64,000 nucleotides of DNA from Piezodorus guildinii (Eukaryota > Arthropoda > Insecta > Hemiptera > Pentatomidae), in the NCBI GenBank assembly GCA_023052935.1, contig CM041293.1, forward strand, positions 179,724,789 through 179,788,788, written 5' to 3'. Of the stretch, positions 20,703 through 32,400 are shown piece after piece. The notes beneath the pieces are model-generated. The model did no database searches. It was not told where the DNA came from and saw only the letters and a program-made list of their open reading frames with translations. Position 1 is the first letter of the stretch. Every line of letters starts with the position of its first letter. The position numbers and the translations under genes are program-made.

Positions 20703-21601
20703 ACAAGTAAAATGGTGGAATTCCATATTACAAGATAAAAGGAGAGAGGTATTAAGAATAAGAAAAGAGTGGAGAAAAGCCAAGTGTGAAATTGAAAAAA
20801 GTAGATTAGAGATTAATTGGAAAATGATGAGGAGAGAATATAGAAAAGAAATAGAAGTGGCAAGAGAGGACAGTTGGGAAAATTTTGTAAAAGAGGAGTT
20901 CCAAAAGGGACCATGGAATATTGGAATATATAGGAGAAGATCAAGCCGAGTAAGGTCTTTGTTGCCCATAGGTGAAGATCTGAAAGAATATTCTTGGCTG
21001 GAATCAGCCGAGAAATTGTTACAAGGTATGATCATAGATGATAAAGAAGATGATGTAGAACATACAAGAATAAGGACTGAAATTAATAATATTCAAACAG
21101 AACCGAAGGTAGGAAGAGTGGAAGTAACTGAGGTAAAAATCAGTGATGAATTAAGTAAATGCAAAAAAGGTAAAGCTCCAGGATGGGAAGGCATAATTAT
21201 TGAATTTATTAAAGAAGGCTGGACAGAAATTAAAGTTATACTAAGAAGACTGTTTAGGCATGTTTTGATAAAGGAGTGTTTCCTAGAAGGTGGAAGAGAG
21301 GTATGATTAAAGCCTTATTAAAAGGAAATGAAAAGGACCCAAAAAAAGTCAAGTCCTATAGACCTATATGTCTATTGCCTGTAATAGGCAAATTATTAGA
21401 AAGAGTTATTGCAAAGGAACTAGAAGAAGTATTCATTAATGATATAAATAGTGATCAATATGGCTTCATACCAAATAGATCAACCGAGGATGCCATGGAT
21501 AAAATCAAGATGATAACAGAAAATAGGAAGGGAAAATTCGTCCTAGGTATGTTTATTGACATGGCAGCAGCCTTTGATAAGGTATGGTGGCCAAAGCTAT
21601 T
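20623..21601 (+). pseudogene. R1-type LINE ORF2, linker and RT start
   Basis: The frame continues in the +1 register to about 21300 (KGKAPGWEGIIIEFIKEGW, the RT-0/1 region), then shifts again near 21285. After that, SYRPICLLPVIGKLLERVI (21356-21410), QYGFIPNRSTEDAM and motif A MFIDMAAAFDKVWW (21550-21590) are read. The fingers-palm half of a LINE RT is present; the FADD block and thumb are absent because Gyp-C begins at 21602. Confidence 0.7.
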
Positions 21602-21813
21602 TAATGTGAATGGCAATACTGAATGACAACACTGCTGCTGAGATAACCCCAGGGAACCTCCAATGAAAAAAGTAGGAGAACAGAGTGTGATCTACGTGAT
21701 TATTAATTCAAGTGCACTCATGTTTATGTTGTATATTGTACGCTAGTAACGAAATACAAGTTGTTAATTAAATCCGTTTTTACCTTATTCATCACCACTC
21801 AAAGTACATGATA
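21602..21813 (+). repeat. Gyp-C 5' LTR
   Basis: 212 bases. Starts TAATGTGAATGGC and ends GTACATGATA. One of three copies of this LTR in the window. Confidence 0.8.
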
Positions 21814-21925
21814 ATGGCAATGAGGAATTACAAAAAAAAAGAGAAATCAAATTTAATTCATAATGCCACCAAAGTTAACTGGAAATGACAATGAAGGAAC
21901 GGAATAAAGAAAACCAAATGAAGGA

Positions 21926-22352
21926 ATGAAAACAACCAAATCAAGTAAGATCAATTTTTACCACATAGACCCATTTGATTCTAGTATCATTAAGAGGAAT
22001 ATGCGGAGAATTAAATTGCAGGCTTGCTTACAAATTTCTAACATTGAAGATGAAAAACTTAAAGTAGCTTTATTAATTAGTAATTTGAATGGGCAGGCAT
22101 TGGAAATACTAATTAATATATGTAAACCTCAAACTCCTTCTGAATTTAAGGTTGAGGAGTTACTTGTAAAATTAGATGAAAATTTCAAAGATGTGTCGTT
22201 TACAATTTCTGAATTATGTAAGTTTTTTAAAATGACACAGGACTCAGATAATCTAATAACATTTTCATTAATGTTAAAACAACAGGCGGAAAAATGTCAA
22301 TTTCCTACTGATTTCTACGAAGAAGCTTTCATTACTTCCTTTGTTATGAATA
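21926..22352 (+). pseudogene. gag: Gyp-C Gag, left part
   Basis: A frame of about 140 codons starting near the ATG at 21926 contains VALLISNLNGQALEILINIC and FSLMLKQQAEKCQFP, typical of the capsid-like Gag of gypsy elements. It is interrupted at 22353 by the Gyp-D LTR after the codons for FVMN. The remaining Gag resumes at 29252, where the duplicated AATA is followed by more of the same frame. Confidence 0.7.
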
Positions 22353-22545
22353 TGTAGGGTAACATCATATTATCAATAATGTTGATAACAATTATTTAAT
22401 TATCGATTCTGTTAATCGATTAGGTAGAGTAGGTTAAAAGAAGGTTACAAAAAAAAATGTGTTATAATATAATGTAATGTGCAGTAATAAAAAGAATACT
22501 TTTAATGTTAAGCTGTTATTTCATTTAAATATAAAGACAGCAACA
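22353..22545 (+). repeat. Gyp-D 5' LTR
   Basis: 193 bases with TG...CA ends. Differs from the 3' LTR mainly in the region 22425-22470. Confidence 0.9.
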
Positions 22546-22559
22546 AATTGGTGACCCCG

Positions 22560-23426
22560 ACGTTCACGATATCACAGAGTGGAAGCGGAGTTGCTGATGT
22601 TGGCGAAAAAGGTGAGATAAAACCTAATTTAAATGTAGACAGGGTAGCTATAAAATTGCCCCCGTTCTGGGTGGAAAAGCCCGAAATATGGTTTTGTCAA
22701 GCCGAGGCCCAATTCAAACTTTCGAATGTAACCCGGGAAGAGACAAAATTTGACTACTTAATAGCTCAATTAGATTTGAAAACGGTGGAAAACATTTGGG
22801 ACTAAGTAAAATCGGAGGAAAAAGAGAAGTATACTAGAGCCAAAGAAAGGTTAAAAGCTATTTATAGGGAAAGAGAAGAACATCAGATTCGAAAATTAAT
22901 CAGTGGCTTGGACATTGGTGACATGAAACCAAGTCAGCTTCTGAGAAAAATGAAAGGGTTAGGTATGTCTGAATTTTGAGACAAATTGATCAAAACTCTA
23001 TGGCTTGATAAGCTCCCGAGTCAAATAAAAAGCATTTTAGCATTCGCAGATGGTGATTTAGACAAACTGGCGGATATTGGTGACCGAATTTGGGAGATCC
23101 AACCAAACCATGTGATGGAAGAGGTTAGGGAACCAAAACCTAACACTTCAGACACTTTTTCTTTTTCTCAATTGATTTCTAAGTTGGAGGCGATGGATAA
23201 AGAGATCAAACGTCTCAGTAGGTCTCGTGATACCAATTCAGCACCTCGCCGAGGTCGAGGTAGAAGTCAAAGCCGAGGTAGGTATAAAGATGGAGGAAAA
23301 TATTGTTATTTTCATTTTAGATTTGGATCAAAATGTCAACCAGATAAGTGCAAAGCTCCATGCCAGTGGGAAATAGACCACGGAAAATCTAAAAATCAGG
23401 GAAACTCCAATCAGCAGCAGATGTAG
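22560..23426 (+). pseudogene. gag: Gyp-D Gag, two stops
   Basis: Homologous to Gyp-A Gag: KPEIWFCQAEAQFKL near 22680-22725, LRKMKGL near 22940, LIKTLWLDKLPSQIKSILAF near 22986-23045, then an Arg/Ser-rich patch and YCYFHFRFGSKC with further cysteines near 23307-23370. TAA at about 22803 and TGA at about 22978 break the frame. No early in-frame ATG is present where Gyp-A has its start. The frame ends at 23424-23426, and pol follows in the -1 frame. Confidence 0.8.
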
Positions 23427-23429
23427 CGA

Positions 23430-24040
23430 CCACAACTGTTCCTGAAATTCCTTTTGGCCGCACATACAGACTGTTCGTAACTGATAGAAACAGCAAACAA
23501 ACTTTCTTGGTGGATAGTGGAGCTGATGTTTCAGTCATTCCCGCCAAAAAGAATAAAAAAGAAAAAAGCACTAATTTTAAATTATTTGCAGCCAACGGGA
23601 CTGAAATTTGTACATATGGTTCACAGCTCATAGATATTGACCTTGGCCTAAAACGAAAATTTCAGTGGCCATTTGTTATTGCACAAACGACAAAAGGTAT
23701 AATAGGCGCTGATTTTCTGCATAAATTTGGATTATTAATTGATCTAAAAAATAAAAAACTAATTGATAGTAATACAAAGATGTCCATAAATGGAGAAATC
23801 GTAGAAGTTTCAGTTGCTGATACTGTCAACACGTTGCAGAGCAATAATAAATTTTTCCAAATATTGTCCTCGTACCCAGAAATAACAAAACCTTCATATT
23901 TTCCACCACCTGTTAAGCATGAAGTGAGGCATTACATTAATACGAAAGAAAGTGCTCCAGTATTCTCAAAATCAAGAAGGTTAGGACCAGAGGTGATGAG
24001 AATAGCGAAGCAGGAATTCCAGATATTAATTAATGAAGGT
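23430..24040 (+). pseudogene. pol: Gyp-D Pol: protease and RT start
   Basis: The -1 frame relative to gag. It holds the protease active site DSGADVSVIP at about 23514 and ADFLHKFGLLIDLKNKK near 23705-23755. It then has the conserved RT lead-in (RHYINTKESAPVFSKSRRL) and stops at the LINE-J insertion at 24041, after codons for NEG. Up to that point the frame is open. Confidence 0.8.
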
Positions 24041-26221
24041 CTCGAGCCTTGTTCCTAAACCCACCATTCCCACTCTGATTACAGGACGAGTAGACTGGGA
24101 CGGATTCAGAAGTGACTTGGAAACCAGACTGGACTTAAAAATCCCACTTAAGACTACACATGATATTGATAAAGCCGTTGAACTACTGACTGACTCAATT
24201 AGCAGTAGCATACTTGACAACACTTTGACCAGTAATACTACAAACTCACAGGAGACTACCCTGCCACAGCACATTCGAATCTTATTAAGGGAAAAACGCA
24301 GGGCAAGATCGAAGTGGCATAGGACTAGATATCCATCAGACAAAACTTATTATAATAAACTGACTAACAGACTGAAAACAGAAATCAGAAAAGCAAAAAT
24401 TCAAAACTTACTCAACTTCACCGAAAAACTTACTATTACAGACAGATCATTATGGATGACGACAAAAAAGCTACTGAAGTTCAAAAACTGTAATCATCCA
24501 CTCCTAACAGAATCCCATGTCTGGACAAGATCTGATGAAGAGAAGGCCCAGATATTCGGTGAGCACCTTTTTCGAACCTTTAATCCACATCCAGATGTCC
24601 ATAATCCTGGTCACATTAAGTTTATAGAAGATTAACTAGATATCCCACTCCAAATGGTCCTTCCTCCTAAAGCGTTCCATCCGTCAGAAATATCTAACAT
24701 TATTCAGAGTTTACCATCCCGCAAAGCTCCTGGGCATGATCTTATAACTTCCCATATTTTAAAAGCACTTCCTCGAAAAGCTATCCTCTATCTCACTTAC
24801 ATATATAATTCCGTACTTCGTTCCACCTACTTTCCTGCCTCCTGGAAATTATCCATCGTCAAAATGATACCCAAGCCTAAGAAACCGCCTGAAAATCCAT
24901 CTTCTTACCGTCCCATCTCACTTCTACCAATCATGGGTAAAATATTGGAAAAACTTATCCTAAAACGCCTGTACCCCATCCTTGATACTAATTCCATAAT
25001 TCCTGAACATCAGTTTGGATTCAGGACGTCCCACTCCACTATCCAGCAATGTCATCGTGTGGTGGACGTTGTCTCGTCTACATTGGAGCGTGGCTTGTAT
25101 TGTACGGGAGCCTTCCTTGACGTGGAACAGGCCTTCGACCGAGTCTGGCACCCGGGATTGCTTTACAAGCTCCGCCAATTCCTTCCCCCTACATACTTCC
25201 TTATTATCCAGTCCTACCTCACTGGCAGATCCTTCAAAATCAATCATAATAATTCATTTTCGTCCATTTTTAGTCAGTCTGCTGGTGTTCCTCAAGGTAG
25301 TATCCTAGGACCCATCCTTTACACAGTTTATACAGCTGATATCCCAACCCATCCTAACACCTTCCTTTCTACCTATGCTGATGACACTTGTGTGTTATCA
25401 GTCAATACTGATCCAACTATTGCCTCTCAAACTCTCCAATCCCACCTCAGAGACCTTGAAGTATGGTGTCAGAACTGGAGAATTAAAATAAATTCCAACA
25501 AATCCAACCAAATTACATTTACCCTTCGTCGTAAACCTATGACTTCCTGCCCTACTGTCTCCTTCAATAATACTCCTCTTGTCCCGGTTGAACAGATCCG
25601 ATATCTAGGACTGCACCTTGACAAACGCCTCACTTGGAATCCTTATACAAGACTGAAACGACAAGAAGCTGCACGACGTTTTCGACTACTTCAACACTTA
25701 CTAGACAAATGTTCTAATCTTCCACTTAACTACAAAAGACTCATCTACATGACTATCATAAGACCAATATGGACTTATGGAGTTGAGCTCTGGGGCTCTA
25801 CTAAACCATCGAATTCTTCTCGTATCCAATCCCTTCAGTCCAAAATCCTTCGTAAAATCCTCAATGCTCCTTACTTTGTCACCAACAAACTCATCCATAA
25901 AGACCTTAATGTCCCATATGTTGCTGATTTGGCCCGTACGAGGTATCAATCCTTCCATGACAAACTCCATTCCCACCCTAATCCTTTCGTTTCAATCCTT
26001 TCTTCCTCTTCAATTCCTGACAATCCTCCGAGGCGTCTGAAAAGGAGAAGGCCCCGGGACCTTCTAGTTTAGAATATTTTTAGAGTTCTTCCATTGGGAA
26101 GCATCTCTACATGTGTTTCATGCCTTTTTTATGTTTCATTCAAATTTACTTGTTGTATTACTTGTTATACAGTTGTAAATTCCAATAAATAAATATATAA
26201 AAAAAAAAAATTAATGAAGGT
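24029..26221 (+). mobile_element. LINE-J: jockey-type LINE, 5' truncated
   Basis: The body is 24041-26209. The host sequence TTAATGAAGGT is repeated on each side (24030-24040 and 26211-26221), with an adjacent A extending it to 12 bases. A poly(A) tail follows AATAAATAAAT at 26185. The element lacks the endonuclease, so it is 5' truncated. Two further copies of the family lie on the minus strand at 49067-49601 and possibly 61960-62850. Confidence 0.9.
24041..26072 (+). pseudogene. LINE-J reverse transcriptase, one stop
   Basis: One frame runs from the truncation point to the stop at 26070-26072, interrupted only by TAA at 24633-24635. After a basic linker (about residues 1-190) come RKAPGHDLITSHIL, SYRPISLLPIMGKILEKLI, HQFGFRTSHSTIQQ, motif A GAFLDVEQAFDRVWH with the catalytic Asp, PQGSILGPILYTVY, the YADD block (STYADDTCVL, about 25370-25400), LGLHLDKRLTW and a complete thumb/C-terminal region ending with RRLKRRRPRDLLV. 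All catalytic residues seen are present. The length, about 680 codons, fits the jockey RT half. Confidence 0.85.
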
Positions 26222-27150
26222 ATCATATCACCATCAAAGTCACAGTGGGCCAATCCTTTACATTTAGTATCCAAGAAAAATGGAACCTGGCGCATATGTG
26301 GAGACTATAGGCGATTAAATGCCATCACAGTTCCTGATCGATACCCTATTCCTAGAATAGACGATGTGAGTTGTATTCTCGAAGGTAAGCGAATTTTCAC
26401 AAAAATTGACTTGATTCGAGCGTATTACCATATTCCAATAGCGGACGAAGATAAAGAGAAGACGTCAATAATAACGTCATTCGGTTCGTTCCAGTTTAAT
26501 TTCATGCCGTTTGGGCTACGTAACGCTCCTTCAACGTTTCAAAGATTCATAAATCAGGTACTTCAAGATTTACCTTTTTGTTTTTCTTTTTTAGACGATG
26601 TTTTGATTGCTTCACAATTTGAAGAAGAGCACAGAGATCACCTAAAGGCGGTACTAGAGAGGCTGCACAGGTACGGCTTGCGTGTAAACATGTCTAAGTC
26701 TATATTTGGTGTTGCGAAGATCACATTTTTAGGCTATCAGATTACTGCACAAGGTACAAAACCTGATCCAGAAAAGGTTAAGTCCATCATGGATATAAAA
26801 CGTCCAGAGACTGTACATAAACTCCGTACATTTCTCGGAATGGTGAATTTTTATAGGCCATACCTTAAAGACGCAAGTGAGACTCAAGCTATACTAAACG
26901 AATATTTAAAAGGAGCAAGGAAGAACGATCGCACGAAAATAGATTGGACAGAAGAAGCCATTGAACAGTGCAAGAAAGACCTAGCAAACGCAGCTTTGCT
27001 TGCCATTCCTAATGCAAATCATCCAATTGCATTATTTACGGATGCTTCAGATTTTGCAATTGGTTCTGTGCTGCAGCAGTTCGAAAATCAAGGTTGGAAG
27101 CCTTTAGCCTTTTTTTTCGAAAAAGCTCAACCCAGCTCAGAGAAATTATA
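26210..27150 (+). pseudogene. pol: Gyp-D Pol: RT and RNase H start
   Basis: Continues the pol frame directly after LINE-J. It reads WANPLHLVSKKNGTWRICGD, then the catalytic FLDD (instead of YLDD) at about 26590, FLGYQITAQGTKPDPEKV, and RNase H LFTDASDFAIG near 27037-27070 with the first Asp. One extra base in a T-run near 27110-27118 shifts the frame, and the stop follows at about 27149. The domain is otherwise intact. Confidence 0.85.
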
Positions 27151-27783
27151 GTACTTACGATAGAGAGCTATTGAGTATTTATCTGTCTATAAAACATTTT
27201 AGACATATGATCGAAGGAAGTGACATTACTATTTATACCGATCACAAACCGTTAAGTTACGCGTTTAAACAAAAAAATGAGAAAGCATCTCCGAGACAGC
27301 AGCGTCAGCTACAGTATATATCCCAGTTTTCAACCAAGATCAGACACGTCAGTAGAAACGACAATAATGTGGCTGATACATTATCACGACTCGATGCAAT
27401 GACTGTTCTAGATTACGACCAAATTGCAGCTAGTCAAAAAGATGATCAAGACCTTAAACTGCTACAGGAATCTGATACTTCCTTAATTTTAAAACAACAT
27501 CCTCTTCCGAATGGACAAGTTCTTTGGTGTGACATTTCAGCTTCAACAATTAGACCCTATATTCCTAAACAATATAGGCGACAAGTTTTCAACAGTGTGC
27601 ACTCTTTGTCTCATCCAGGAATAAAGTCCACAGTCCGACAAGTAACAGCAAAATTTATATGGCCCGGTATTAAAAAGGATATTAAGGAATGGACTCAGGC
27701 TTGTATTGGTTGCCAGAGGAACAAGGTAATACGTCATACAAAAACACCAATAGGCCTATATGAAGAGCCAGATGACCGATTTA
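27150..27783 (+). pseudogene. pol: Gyp-D Pol: RNase H end and integrase zinc finger
   Basis: After the frameshift the frame is open to 27788. It holds the RNase H C-terminal part (YTDHKPLSYAFKQKNEKASP, then VADTLSRLDAM) and the HHCC zinc-binding domain of the integrase (HSLSHPGIKSTVRQVTAKF then CIGCQRNKV). A short insert at about 27784 ends it. Confidence 0.85.
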
Positions 27784-27875
27784 AATAAATAAATAAATAA
27801 ATAAGTTCTTTATTATTCTGGGACATGTCCCTTTAGAACAAATATACAAAATGTACAAAAAAAGGGGATTTAGTG
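27778..27875 (-). mobile_element. ~90-base retroposed tail inserted in the integrase
   Basis: GATTTA occurs at about 27778-27783 and again at about 27868-27873, and between them lies unrelated sequence beginning with (AAAT)n. On the minus strand it ends AATAAAGAACTTATTTATTT, the look of a short 5'-truncated LINE or SINE tail with a TTTA repeat. It adds an in-frame stop to the integrase. Confidence 0.6.
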
Positions 27876-28807
27876 TAATACATTTGGATATAATCAGCCC
27901 GCTTCCACCATCAGACGACAAGATGTACTGTCGTACTGCGATTGATCGTTTTACATCATGGATGGAAGTTATACCATTGCGGACCATAACAGCTGAGTCG
28001 GTGGGTCAAGCGTTCTACAAATATTGGATTTGCAGATTTGGCGCACCTGTTAAAGTAATTACTGACCAAGGCCGACAATTCGAATCGGAATTATTTAAAA
28101 ACCTGGCTAAACTTTGCGGTATAAAGCTTCAGAGGAGTTCGCCATACCATCCACAATGTAATGGAAAAATCGAACGCCTGCATAGGACTTTAAAAACTGC
28201 TATTAAAACTCACAATTCTCCGAAGTGGACAGAAACCTTACCTACAGTCTTACTTGGCTTACGTGCTGCTCTCCGAGATGATGGCAATCATTCGGTAGCT
28301 CACATGGTGTATGGAAAACCTATACGACTGCCAGGTGAATTTTTTGAAGAGAAGACATCTCAAATGGAACACGGCACTTTTCTCTCCCGTTTACAAGACC
28401 AGATGAATGCTCTTAAACCAATAAAGTCAGAAAAGAAGAATTCAACAAGTGTATTCATACACAAAGATCTCAGGGTATGCACCCATGTTTTTGTAAGATT
28501 AGATAGAGTAAAGAAGCCCCTTGAACCAGCTTATGAAGGACCGTACCTTGTAATATCAAGACAAGAAAAATACTTCACTCTTCAGATCAAAGGAAAACAG
28601 GTGAATATTTCATTAGATCGGTTGAAGCCTGCTTACATTTTAGACCCTGATGACCCCACCTGTAATATGGATCAAGAACCTAGATTGTTGACAATGCCTA
28701 TGAAGCCTCAGCCAACAAGTCAGGATGTTCCAGCTTCAGCGTCCAGAGAGGAAGTAACAACAAGAACAGGCAGAAGAGTCAGGTTTCCTAAGCGTTATCT
28801 ACAGTGA
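27870..28807 (+). pseudogene. pol: Gyp-D Pol: integrase core and C-terminus
   Basis: Open from about 27870 to the stop at 28805-28807. First Asp in VIHLDIISPLPPSDD, second Asp in ITDQGRQFESELF (about 28058), Glu in CNGKIERLHRTLK (about 28160). A C-terminal FVRLDRVKKPLEPAYEGPYL block (about 28490-28550) resembles the GPF/Y-type module found in many gypsy integrases. No chromodomain or env follows; the LTR begins 252 bases after the stop. Confidence 0.85.
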
Positions 28808-29058
28808 TCAGTGTGAAAAATGTCTCTAGTGATTAGTGTGTGTGATGTGTATAGTTATGTTGTTGTTTTTTGTATTTTAAAAGGTTAATTTTTTTTTTAG
28901 AAAGAGAAAATAATTGTTTTGTAAAATAAGTTATAATTATGTTTTGTAAAATTAGTTTTTGAGTTCAGTGAAAGTTTGATAATTTTATTTATTTTTATTT
29001 TTGTATCAAAGTCTTTTGTAGTATCGTAACATACTTGATGTTACTGGGAGAGGAGTAC
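28808..29058 (+). other. Gyp-D 3' untranslated region and polypurine tract
   Basis: AT-rich, with CTGGGAGAGGAG at 29044-29055 as the polypurine tract directly before the 3' LTR. No open frame. Confidence 0.65.
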
Positions 29059-29251
29059 TGTAGGGTAACATCATATTATCAATAATGTTGATAACAATTA
29101 TTTAATTATCGATTCTGTTAATCGATTAGGAAGAGTAGAAAAAAAAGAAGGTTACAAAAGAAAAGCGTGTTAATATAATGTAATGTGCAGTAATAAAAAG
29201 AATAATTTTAATGTTAAGCTGTTATTTCATTTAAATGTAAAGACAGCAACA
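29059..29251 (+). repeat. Gyp-D 3' LTR
   Basis: 193 bases with the same ends as 22353-22545, followed by the duplicate AATA. Confidence 0.9.
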
Positions 29252-32050
29252 AATATTTCAAGCTCAGAGGTACGTACAGTTCTGCTACAAAAAGAATTTA
29301 AGACGTTAAATGAGGCTGTAGAGTTGGCTAAAACACTGATTAGAGCTCTAGAAATTTCTTAACTTCAACCAACACTGTCTGATGTAAATCAAATTTCTCA
29401 GAATAGAAGTAAAGAAATTTTTTTTCAGTCAAGTTCAAACAAAAATTCAAAAAAGTTTAAATGCCGGAATTGTAGAATGATACATGGATTGAACGAATGT
29501 GCCGCATATGGGAAAGAGCGCCACTTTTGTAAGAAATTAAATCATTTTTCGAAATACTGCCGACTTAAACAATAAAATTCGAAAGACAAAGATACTAGTC
29601 ATTACATCACAGATATTTTTAACATTTGTGACGAGCAGGCAGAACGAATCAGACTTTTCGTAAATATCAATGGTCAAAGTAAACCTACAGAATTTGAATT
29701 AGATTGTGGTTCAAAAAATACAATATTGCCAAAAAGTTCTTGGATTGCTTGTGGTAAATTTCCTCTACAAAAGACAAACGCAATATTACACAGATACTCT
29801 GGCTATAAAATCAAGGTTTTTAGGAGAAGTGGAAATTGAGGCTTCCTGGAGAGGAATTTAAAAAAAAATTACCTCTTATTGTAGCTCAAGCACCTAATGA
29901 AAAGAATTTATTGGGACTCAAGTGGAATAAACCACTATTAGATTTAAACTTGAAAAAATATAATTTTCTTTCTATTTCAGATGAACAGAGAAAATAAATA
30001 AAGATGCCTAAAAATGATGCAAAACTTCAACAAATACTACAAAAGTTCTCAAAACTATTTCAAGATGGAATTGGCCATCGTAAAGACATGAAAGTAAAAC
30101 TTCGTCTAAAAGAAAATGTCACCCCAGTATTTTGTAGAGCAAGTGGTCCCATTTGCCTTATGAGAACCACTAAAATGTGAACTAGATAGACTAGAATCTC
30201 TGGACATAATAAAACCTATTAGGTGCTCTGAGTATGCTGCACCTGCTGTGGTCATCAGAAAAAGAAAAAAGAAAATTCGTATATGAGCTGATTTTTCAAC
30301 TGGACTAAATGAAAGGTTAATAAAAGACTGTTACAAAAGTTACGGCTGAGTGTTTTCAAATTGAAATTCAGAAGCATACTATTCACTCCCAATAGATGAA
30401 GAAACTCAAAAATTACTTATAATTAACACCTCATTTGGACTTTATAGCTTCAAACGGCTCCAATGATTTATCAAGAGAAGATGGAAATTATTCTACAAGG
30501 AATAGAAGGAGTTGCTTGTCTGTTGGAACATCATAATATCAGGAAACGAAAAAACACTTTCAATTAGTGCTCGAAAGACTTCAAACTGAAAGGTCTTCGG
30601 CTAAATAAATCAAAATGTGAATTTATAAGAAGTAGAGCGGAATACCTAGGGTATGTTATTGAAAAATCAGGTCTCCGGCCGTCACCAAACAAAATAAAAG
30701 CTATACAAGAAATGCCGAACATACCAATAAAAGGAATGGAAGCTTTTATAGGTATGATAAATTACTATGGAAAATTTATTAAAGACTTTAGTGATAAATG
30801 TGCACCATTAAATCAGCTAAGAAAAAAAGACACGCCCTTTCCAATGGAGAGCAACATGTCAGAAGCTTTTAAGAAATTAACAATAGCTTTGAAGCAAGAT
30901 GTATATGGCATAAAAAAATTTCACAAATTCTTATGGGGGCGGAAGTTCATAAACAAACAGATTGTTGTCCCCTGATGCATATCCTACGTTCAAGAAAGGA
31001 ATACCTCAGCCTCAGACTGTAGCAATAGACTTCAGAGGTGGAGCCTTGTACTCAGGGAATTATTCATTTACGGTGGAATATGTGTCTACGGCCAAATTTA
31101 GAAAAGTGGATGGCTTAAGCCATCTGCCGATAGCACAATTAGAACAGACTGATTTTGCATTTGAGGAAGTGGTTACCAAAATATTCGACAATATACATTC
31201 CTTGCCAATTCAAAGCAAAGAGATTGCCAAAGAGACCACCAAGGACCCTATTTTTCTAAAGGTTCATAATTTCATATTGACAGGATGGCCTAAAAATGCT
31301 ATGGACAATTTCTACCATATTTCCGAATTAGGCATGAACTAACTACATATGATGGATGTATCATCTGGGAAATTAGAGTCCTCGTACCCCTCCACCTTCA
31401 GAAAGAAATTAATTTCATCACTTCACGAAACACACACATCGGAATTGTGAGATCAAAAGCATTGGTGCGTGGAAAGTTTTGGTGGCCCAAGTTGGACAAG
31501 ACATCGAAGAGAACATAAAGTCCTGTGAAAATGCAATAAATACGCTAATCAAGAACCTATGCAGTGCATACCATGGCCAACATCAGGACATCCTTGGGAT
31601 AAATTCATCTAGATATTGCGGGCCCATTTAAAGGAAAAATATGATTGCTGGTGGTAGATGCGTACTCCAAATAGATTGAGGTATTTGTAGTAAAAAATAT
31701 GACCACAGAGACAGTAATTTACCTATTAAAAGCACAGTTAATGACTGGATACGGTCTTCCTAGAACCATTGTCACAGATAATCAAATTAACCCTTCATGT
31801 TGTTGGAGTTACAACAATTTTGCATCAATTAAACATATCTTAACTCCAAGTTACCACCCCAATCTAACGGCAGGAAGAGAGATATGTACACGACAAAACA
31901 GAGTCTTAGAAATTAGTGGAAACAGGGAAGGATATAAATCAGGAAATATGCAACTATCAATTTCAATTTTACTCTACCCCAACTGCAGCTGGTGTAGCTA
32001 CCCACAGAGTTGTTTTTGTGGCGAAAAATGTGAACCAAATTATATGTCAT
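29252..32050 (+). pseudogene. Gyp-C Gag end and Pol, heavily decayed
   Basis: Gag resumes at 29252. Zinc knuckles are read near 29461-29575 (CRNCRMIHGLNEC, then HFCKKLNHFSKYC). A protease-like ELDCGSKNTILPKSSW near 29695-29745 has Cys where Ser/Thr is usual. RT pieces include LNKSKCEFIRSRAEYLGYVI (30601-30660) and GMINYYGKFIKDFSD; the YxDD segment is missing. RNase H scraps lie near 30905-31110. Integrase scraps include GIVRSKALVRGKFWWPKLD (31441-31500), HLDIAGPFKG, VVDAYSK and GYGLPRTIVTDNQ (31740-31785). Many stops and shifts make it a fossil. Confidence 0.7.
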
Positions 32051-32400
32051 GAACCCGCTAAGGAGTATAAATCAGAATCTTCAAGAAAATATTTCAAAGA
32101 AAGACAACCCGTCTGGGTGAAAGAAGGTCGTCACCTAACTTGGAAGAAGGGACGCTGTGGAAAAAACACACACATCTCGGAGTCTGGAGAAAAGAAAACA
32201 CAACTCTCAGCTAAGACCACTCCTGGTTTCCAAAATTCTATCTCCTGTTAGTTTCCAGGGATCCCCAAGCTCTACAAATAGTTCGCCAGAAATCCCAGAC
32301 ACCCTCGTCAGAGGAGCTTCCAGATCAGTCTGCGCCTAACGACCCCACGACTTCGCAAGGCTCCCAAGCCTCACCTACTCGCCATTCTGAAGGGGAAGAG
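32051..32400 (+). other. Gyp-C pol 3' end and polypurine tract
   Basis: Ser/Pro-rich frame remnants of the Pol C-terminus end near 32400. GAAGGGGAAGAG (32388-32399) is the polypurine tract next to the LTR. Confidence 0.55.

Larger units (their letters stand above)
17090..21601 (+). mobile_element. R1-type LINE, cut off inside the RT
   Basis: A GC-richer leader (about 17090-18300) precedes ORF1 and ORF2. ORF2 has an R1-like endonuclease and the start of a reverse transcriptase. At 21602 the LTR of Gyp-C begins inside RT motif A, and the rest of the RT is not found on the far side of Gyp-C (32617 onward is copia sequence). The LINE therefore lost its 3' half, which is unusual because LINEs are normally truncated at the 5' end. 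The exact 5' boundary within Cop-B gag could not be fixed. Confidence 0.7.
22349..29255 (+). mobile_element. Gyp-D: gypsy element, hosts LINE-J
   Basis: LTRs of 193 bases each at 22353-22545 and 29059-29251 start TGTAGGGTAACATC and end GACAGCAACA. AATA at 22349-22352 and 29252-29255 is the target duplication. The leader TTGGTGACCCCGACGT (22548) matches that of Gyp-A, and the proteins are clearly related to Gyp-A, so both belong to one mag-like lineage. Removing LINE-J (24041-26209) and a roughly 90-base insert near 27784-27869 leaves a pol with one homopolymer frameshift. Gag has two stops. Confidence 0.9.

Noticed and set aside
24960..25976. Minus- and plus-frame open readings inside LINE-J
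   Set aside because: Shadows of the strongly supported RT frame on the plus strand.
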